A stretch of DNA of 64,000 nt from Petasospora fabianii (taxonomy: Eukaryota > Ascomycota > Saccharomycetes > Phaffomycetales > Wickerhamomycetaceae): positions 124,001 to 188,000 of the forward strand of contig CP048718.1 in NCBI GenBank assembly GCA_022641835.1, read 5' to 3'. Both the position numbers and the translations under genes were made by a program. This document shows positions 59,902 to 64,000 of the stretch, piece by piece (the first letter of the stretch is position 1; each line of letters begins with the position of its first letter). The notes beneath the pieces were generated by a model. The model searched no databases. It was not told the origin of the DNA and was given only the letters and a program-made list of their open reading frames with translations.

Positions 59902-61545
59902 TCATCTCACAACATCAGGCAAAGTACCAAAAGTCAACACCTCTTCAATTCTCTTTTCACCAACCAATAACATACAAAGACGATCAACACCGAGCCCCCA
60001 TCCACCAGTTGGTGGTAACCCCCATTCCATAGCAGCTAAATACTTATGATCTGGTACTATACTATCATCATCATGGAAATTGTCTCTTAATTGTTGTTGG
60101 AGTTTAAACTTACGAGTTTGGTCTAATGGTGAGTTTTCCTCCTCATAGGCATTAACGTATTCGGAACCATTGATAAAGAGTTCAAATCTTCGAGATATGT
60201 CATATGTCATATTGTCGTTATAAGTCATAGTGGTGGATTTGGCAAGTGGAGACATTGCTGATGGTTGGTGATAGATGAAAGTGGGTACTGATGTACATTG
60301 TGGTTCGAGATAAGTGGATGAGAGCTTATCGAGAAGATGTGGAACAGATTTGGTTGGAGGGAGAGGTAGGTTGATGATAGAGAAATATTCAGTTAAAGAT
60401 CCAACGGTTAGTTCAGTTGGTAAGTGATGTCCTGTAGCCTTTTGAATCTCTGGAATGAACTCAAGTTTCTTAAACCCGTTATCCTGAAAGTTCGTCAAGA
60501 GCTTGTCAGCGTGCAACTTGGTTACATCATACTTCTTCATCGTTTCACAGATTTGCTTGAACATATCCTCTGTCATGGTCATGAGCTCTTCAAGAGTAGT
60601 GAATGATTGATAAAATTCCACTGTGGTGAATTCTGGATTATGTGTACTGTCAATACCTTCGTTTCTAAACACTTGACTCACTTCATAAACCTTATCAAAT
60701 CCTCCAATGACAAGCTTCTTGAGCCATAGTTCTGGTGCCACTCTTAATTGAAGCTCTAGTGGGGCATCTCCCTTCTTGATATGTTTGGAAGATGTTGTAA
60801 AAGGTGTAGCATTAGCTCCCTTAGTGTTTGAGGCAATTGTTGGGGTTGAGACTTCAACAAATTCACGATTATCCAAGAATTTTCTAATATCATTGATAAT
60901 CTTAGATCTTGCCACTATCACGTCTCTTGATCTTGTGTTGACGAGGTAATCGACAACTCTATTACTGAATCTTTTTGAAGATGAAGTCAACTTTGGAGGA
61001 ATTGGGTGCATAATGGGGGAAGCCATCTTGAGTCTCTTAGTACATTTCAAAGAAAGTTCACCGACATTAGTCACTCCTGGGTACCCTATAGCAATAACAT
61101 GATCACCTTTCTTGAATTGATCATGATACTCTGAGAATTGATCTTTAGATTCACCAATCATCTTATTCATAAGCACAACTTGAACCCTTGTCATATCCTG
61201 TGTTAAATCCAAGAAGATCATACCTTTACCTGATTTGCGTATACTGGAGATACGACCTTCAATTAGATGAACATCATCAATTCTTTTAGCTTCGGGCCAA
61301 TTGTAAGATTCAAACTTTGACCTAAAAGATGAGAGACGTGTTGGTGTTAAACCTTCACGAAGTGTTGTAAGTTGTGGATAAAACCATTGGTTGTTTTCTG
61401 ATATTACAAGTTGTCGCTTAGCAAATTCATTCTCTTCATTCTCAATGGCAAGTGATGAATGATAGCGATGTGTTTTGGAAAGTCGTATTGGTATTTGGAA
61501 GGCCCTAAGTCGTATCGAACGTGATACAAGCCGTACGCTTGACAT
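59902..61545 (-). CDS. MSK1: Mitochondrial lysyl-tRNA synthetase Msk1
   Basis: The product has 547 residues. The N-terminus is a mitochondrial presequence rich in Arg/Ser (MSSVRLVSRSIRLRAFQIPIRLSK). An OB-fold anticodon domain follows (VHLIEGRISSIRKSGKGMIFLDL). The class II core has motif 1 near FLDNREFVEVSTPTI, motif 2 in YEVSQVFRNEGIDSTHNPEF and motif 3 in GWGLGVDRLCMLL. It charges mitochondrial tRNA-Lys. The 3' end is 296 bp from tropomyosin, in convergent orientation. Confidence 0.93.
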   Translation of the reverse strand: MSSVRLVSRSIRLRAFQIPIRLSKTHRYHSSLAIENEENEFAKRQLVISENNQWFYPQLTTLREGLTPTRLSSFRSKFESYNWPEAKRIDDVHLIEGRISSIRKSGKGMIFLDLTQDMTRVQVVLMNKMIGESKDQFSEYHDQFKKGDHVIAIGYPGVTNVGELSLKCTKRLKMASPIMHPIPPKLTSSSKRFSNRVVDYLVNTRSRDVIVARSKIINDIRKFLDNREFVEVSTPTIASNTKGANATPFTTSSKHIKKGDAPLELQLRVAPELWLKKLVIGGFDKVYEVSQVFRNEGIDSTHNPEFTTVEFYQSFTTLEELMTMTEDMFKQICETMKKYDVTKLHADKLLTNFQDNGFKKLEFIPEIQKATGHHLPTELTVGSLTEYFSIINLPLPPTKSVPHLLDKLSSTYLEPQCTSVPTFIYHQPSAMSPLAKSTTMTYNDNMTYDISRRFELFINGSEYVNAYEEENSPLDQTRKFKLQQQLRDNFHDDDSIVPDHKYLAAMEWGLPPTGGWGLGVDRLCMLLVGEKRIEEVLTFGTLPDVVR

Positions 61546-62069
61546 TACGGAAGAGATGTGAAGAAGATAGAAGAAAGAGGTATATTCAACAAGAGATACT
61601 ATGGATTGTTAGTAGGATTCATAAAAACAACAGAATAATCACCATGTGATCAAATAAGAAGTCAGTCAGCAAATCTGTATAGAATCTTTTCATGGACGGT
61701 AGTTAAACAGTCCTCATGACGATAACGCAGTAAGTTAAATTGCTCATCATTCTGACAAAATAGGATTCGATGCACGCTGGGCGATATATCAAGTATGATA
61801 AAAAGATATCACTTACTCGTTCTGACCAGCAGGACGTACTCCTAGGTGAAAGAGATGATTGTGTCTAAGAGTAGAGTTCACCGATGAGGATGATTTTTTA
61901 TGTTTTTTTTAATTAAAAAAAAAAACAAAAAAAAAACTCCGAGTGGGAAAATCTCCGCGAACTGAAATCAAAACATTGGAAACACAGCGTTTAAGATCCT
62001 TTGATGTCGGCGGCTAAGACACTAAATCCAGTTTAATTCGCTTAACCCAACGTTCATTATCTCATTATA
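61546..62069. promoter_or_regulatory. MSK1 / SEC23 divergent promoter
   Basis: The 524 bp hold a T8-AATT-A8 fold-back and further A-tracts at about 61902-61937, with CCGCGAA at 61956-61962, 108-114 bp before SEC23. No other gene is seen. Confidence 0.45.
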
Positions 62070-64000
62070 ATGGATGATGTGAGTACTAGTCGTCATTAGC
62101 AACAATTTCATGTGACTATGAAACTAACCGCCCGTTCAGTTCATCGCTAGCCAAGAAGAAAAGGACGGAGTGAGGTTCTCATGGAATGCCTTCCCAACTA
62201 CCAAGATCGCTCAGAATAGGCTCTCAGTGCCAATTGGTTCCCTTTATACACCGCTTATGCCCCGTGAGGATTTGACATATCTCAATGCTGAGCCAGTGGT
62301 GTGTCGTCAACCATGTGGTGCCGTGTTGAACCCTTTCTGTCAGATCCTTAATGGAAGAGGATGGCTATGCTCAGTGTGTGGACAGACGAACCCACTTCCG
62401 TCTCAATATCAGAGTGAGATGCCCTTACAATGCCTCCAAGAGAATAGTACAATCGAATACATCACTTCGAGACGCACACAGCCACCAATCTTTTTGTTTG
62501 TTATGGACGTGTGTTTAACGGAGGATGACTTCCAGGCACTAAGAGAATCACTACTTGTCAGTTTGAGCCTCATACCAGAAGACGCGTTTGTTGGGTTCAT
62601 CTCCTTTGGGAAACATGTCATGGTCCATGAGCTTGCAGATGACGGTATCAGAGCTCATGTGTTTAATGGCTCCAAGGAGTATACCCACGAGGAGATATCT
62701 AAGAAGCTTGGATTCTTGACTCCAGAGTTTAGATCTGCAAACCCAGCAAGTCAACAGACCGCCCTGAAATATATCCAGAATGCCGCAATGGCAGAGTATT
62801 CCTTAGATAACATCTTGGAGACCATCAAGGAAGATTCATGGCCACGCACATCGAAGGAGCGTGCCTATAGAGCCACTGGTTGTGCACTAAACGTTGCCTC
62901 CACTTTACTCAAGTCTGCCTTCCCACACGTTGGTTCCCACATCATGCTTTTCACAGGTGGTCCATGTACACATGGACCTGGTATGATTGTTGGTAATCAA
63001 TTGAAAGAACCTATCAGATCTCACCATTTGATCGAAGCTAAGGAAGCTAAACATTTCAAGAAGGCTAAGCAGTTTTACACTGAGTTGACCAAGAAGTGTT
63101 CTGAGAATGGTACATCGGTTGATCTTTTCATTGGTGCTTATGATCAAGTTGGACTGTACGAAATGGAGGAACTTTGTGATCACACGGGAGGTGTCGTTGT
63201 ACTTACAGACTCTTTTACAACTTCGATCTTTAAGCAATCATTCCAAAGATTCTTTACAACAGATCAGTTTGACCAATTGGCTATGGGACATAATGCTACA
63301 CTCGAAGTGAAAACATCAAAACATGTTAAAGTTGCCGGATTGCTTGGTCATGCACAATCTCTTGCGAAAAATGACCAATTTGTCTCTACAAATGCCGAGT
63401 ATGGCATATCAAAGACAAGTGCATGGAAACTTTCCGGAATCAGACCAAACTCCACATATGGTTTCGTCTTTGACACGACTGAGTCACAAGAGAGGGCAGT
63501 CTTTACAAATGCAGAATTTGTCACGATTCAATTCATAACTTTTTATGAACATCCAGATACATCTTCAAGATTGAGAGTGACAACGGTGACAAGACCTCTT
63601 AGTCAACAACAAGACCTTTCATCATCTTTTGACCAGGAAGCTGCAGCTGTACTCATTGGAAGAATTGCCGTTGATAAAGTTTTGAGAGATGATGTTGCTG
63701 ACGTTATTGCATACGTTGACAAGATCTTATTAAACCTTTTCAAGACTTTTGGTGAATTTCGTAAGAATGATCCTGGATCATTCAGAATCGGTAACAATTT
63801 CTCATTATTCCCTCAATTCATTTATCACTTGAGAAGATCACAATTCCTTCAAGTGTTTAACAATTCTCCGGATGAAACTGTATTTTACAGACATGTTTTC
63901 AACACGGAGGACACATCCAATTCACTCATTATGATTCAACCAACATTAACTGCATATGAACAAACAGATGATGAAGAAGAAAGTGAGGAGGGGATCCCAG
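62070..64000 (+). CDS. SEC23: COPII coat GTPase-activating protein Sec23 (partial, one intron)
   Basis: Exon 1 is three codons, 62070-62078 (MDD). The intron is 62079-62139 (donor GTGAGT, branch AACTAAC, acceptor CAG). Exon 2 starts [22 protein letters not shown] and runs past the window end. About 620 residues of exon 2 are visible. The zinc finger (CRQPC...FC, WLCSVC), the trunk domain with [15 protein letters not shown], and the beta-sandwich and helical parts all match Sec23. Sec23 is the inner-coat GAP for Sar1 at ER exit sites. An acidic patch [10 protein letters not shown] lies at the cut end. Confidence 0.95.

Overview
The window is nuclear DNA of a budding yeast (Saccharomycotina). 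The genes are compact and mostly intronless. Six carry one short intron near the 5' end, with GTATGT/GTAAGT/GTGAGT donors and CTAAC-type branch points (SRP21, RRN3, MET18, RPC19, TPM, SEC23). Nearly every protein has a recognisable Saccharomyces counterpart. CUG appears to be read as leucine: the tropomyosin CTG codon falls on a conserved heptad leucine. The genus cannot be fixed from sequence alone. Both ends are cut inside genes: AVT1 on the left and SEC23 on the right.

Layout. 1-7.7 kb: AVT1 (end only), PEX12, a CSN6-like MPN protein, SRP21, SSH4, RRN3. 7.8-10.7 kb: a tandem duplication carrying two short-chain dehydrogenases, with signs of recent gene conversion. 11-18.5 kb: SPC42, ERG5, MPP10, a 2OG-Fe(II) dioxygenase, CFD1. 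19.4-31.6 kb: STS1, a 53-residue small protein, PRP21, an unrecognised acidic coiled-coil protein, ASG1, PEX2, an RRT14-like protein and an M1 aminopeptidase, separated by (TATAG)-type simple repeats. 32.3-34.3 kb: two related secreted proteins. 34.3-39.2 kb: a 4.9-kb gene desert. 39.2-49.7 kb: ERG10, an N/Q-rich protein, MRPL33, a seven-span membrane protein, a SKS1/VHS1 kinase, two MDR oxidoreductases, TRS23. 51-64 kb: a class A DnaJ, MET18, RPC19, an unrecognised basic protein, tropomyosin, MSK1, SEC23.

The most unusual part is the desert. From about 35.0 to 36.7 kb it holds two diverged copies of a segment offset by about 1.07-1.08 kb. Each copy contains several cloverleaf-like modules: a closing stem around three hairpins. 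Between copies the stems change by compensatory substitutions. The G-T pairs are wobbles only if the + strand is read as RNA. This looks like a structured non-coding RNA array of a type I do not recognise.

The promoters share several motifs. TTCGCGAA, or its TCGCGA core, lies roughly 75-135 bp upstream of many start codons. GGGCTRCGTAACC-like boxes, CArG/Mcm1-like palindromes and CACGTG boxes also recur. Functionally the window is mainly housekeeping: peroxisome import ligases, ribosome biogenesis (MPP10, RRN3, RPC19), cytosolic Fe-S assembly (CFD1, MET18), sterol synthesis (ERG5, ERG10) and secretion (SEC23, TRS23, SRP21).
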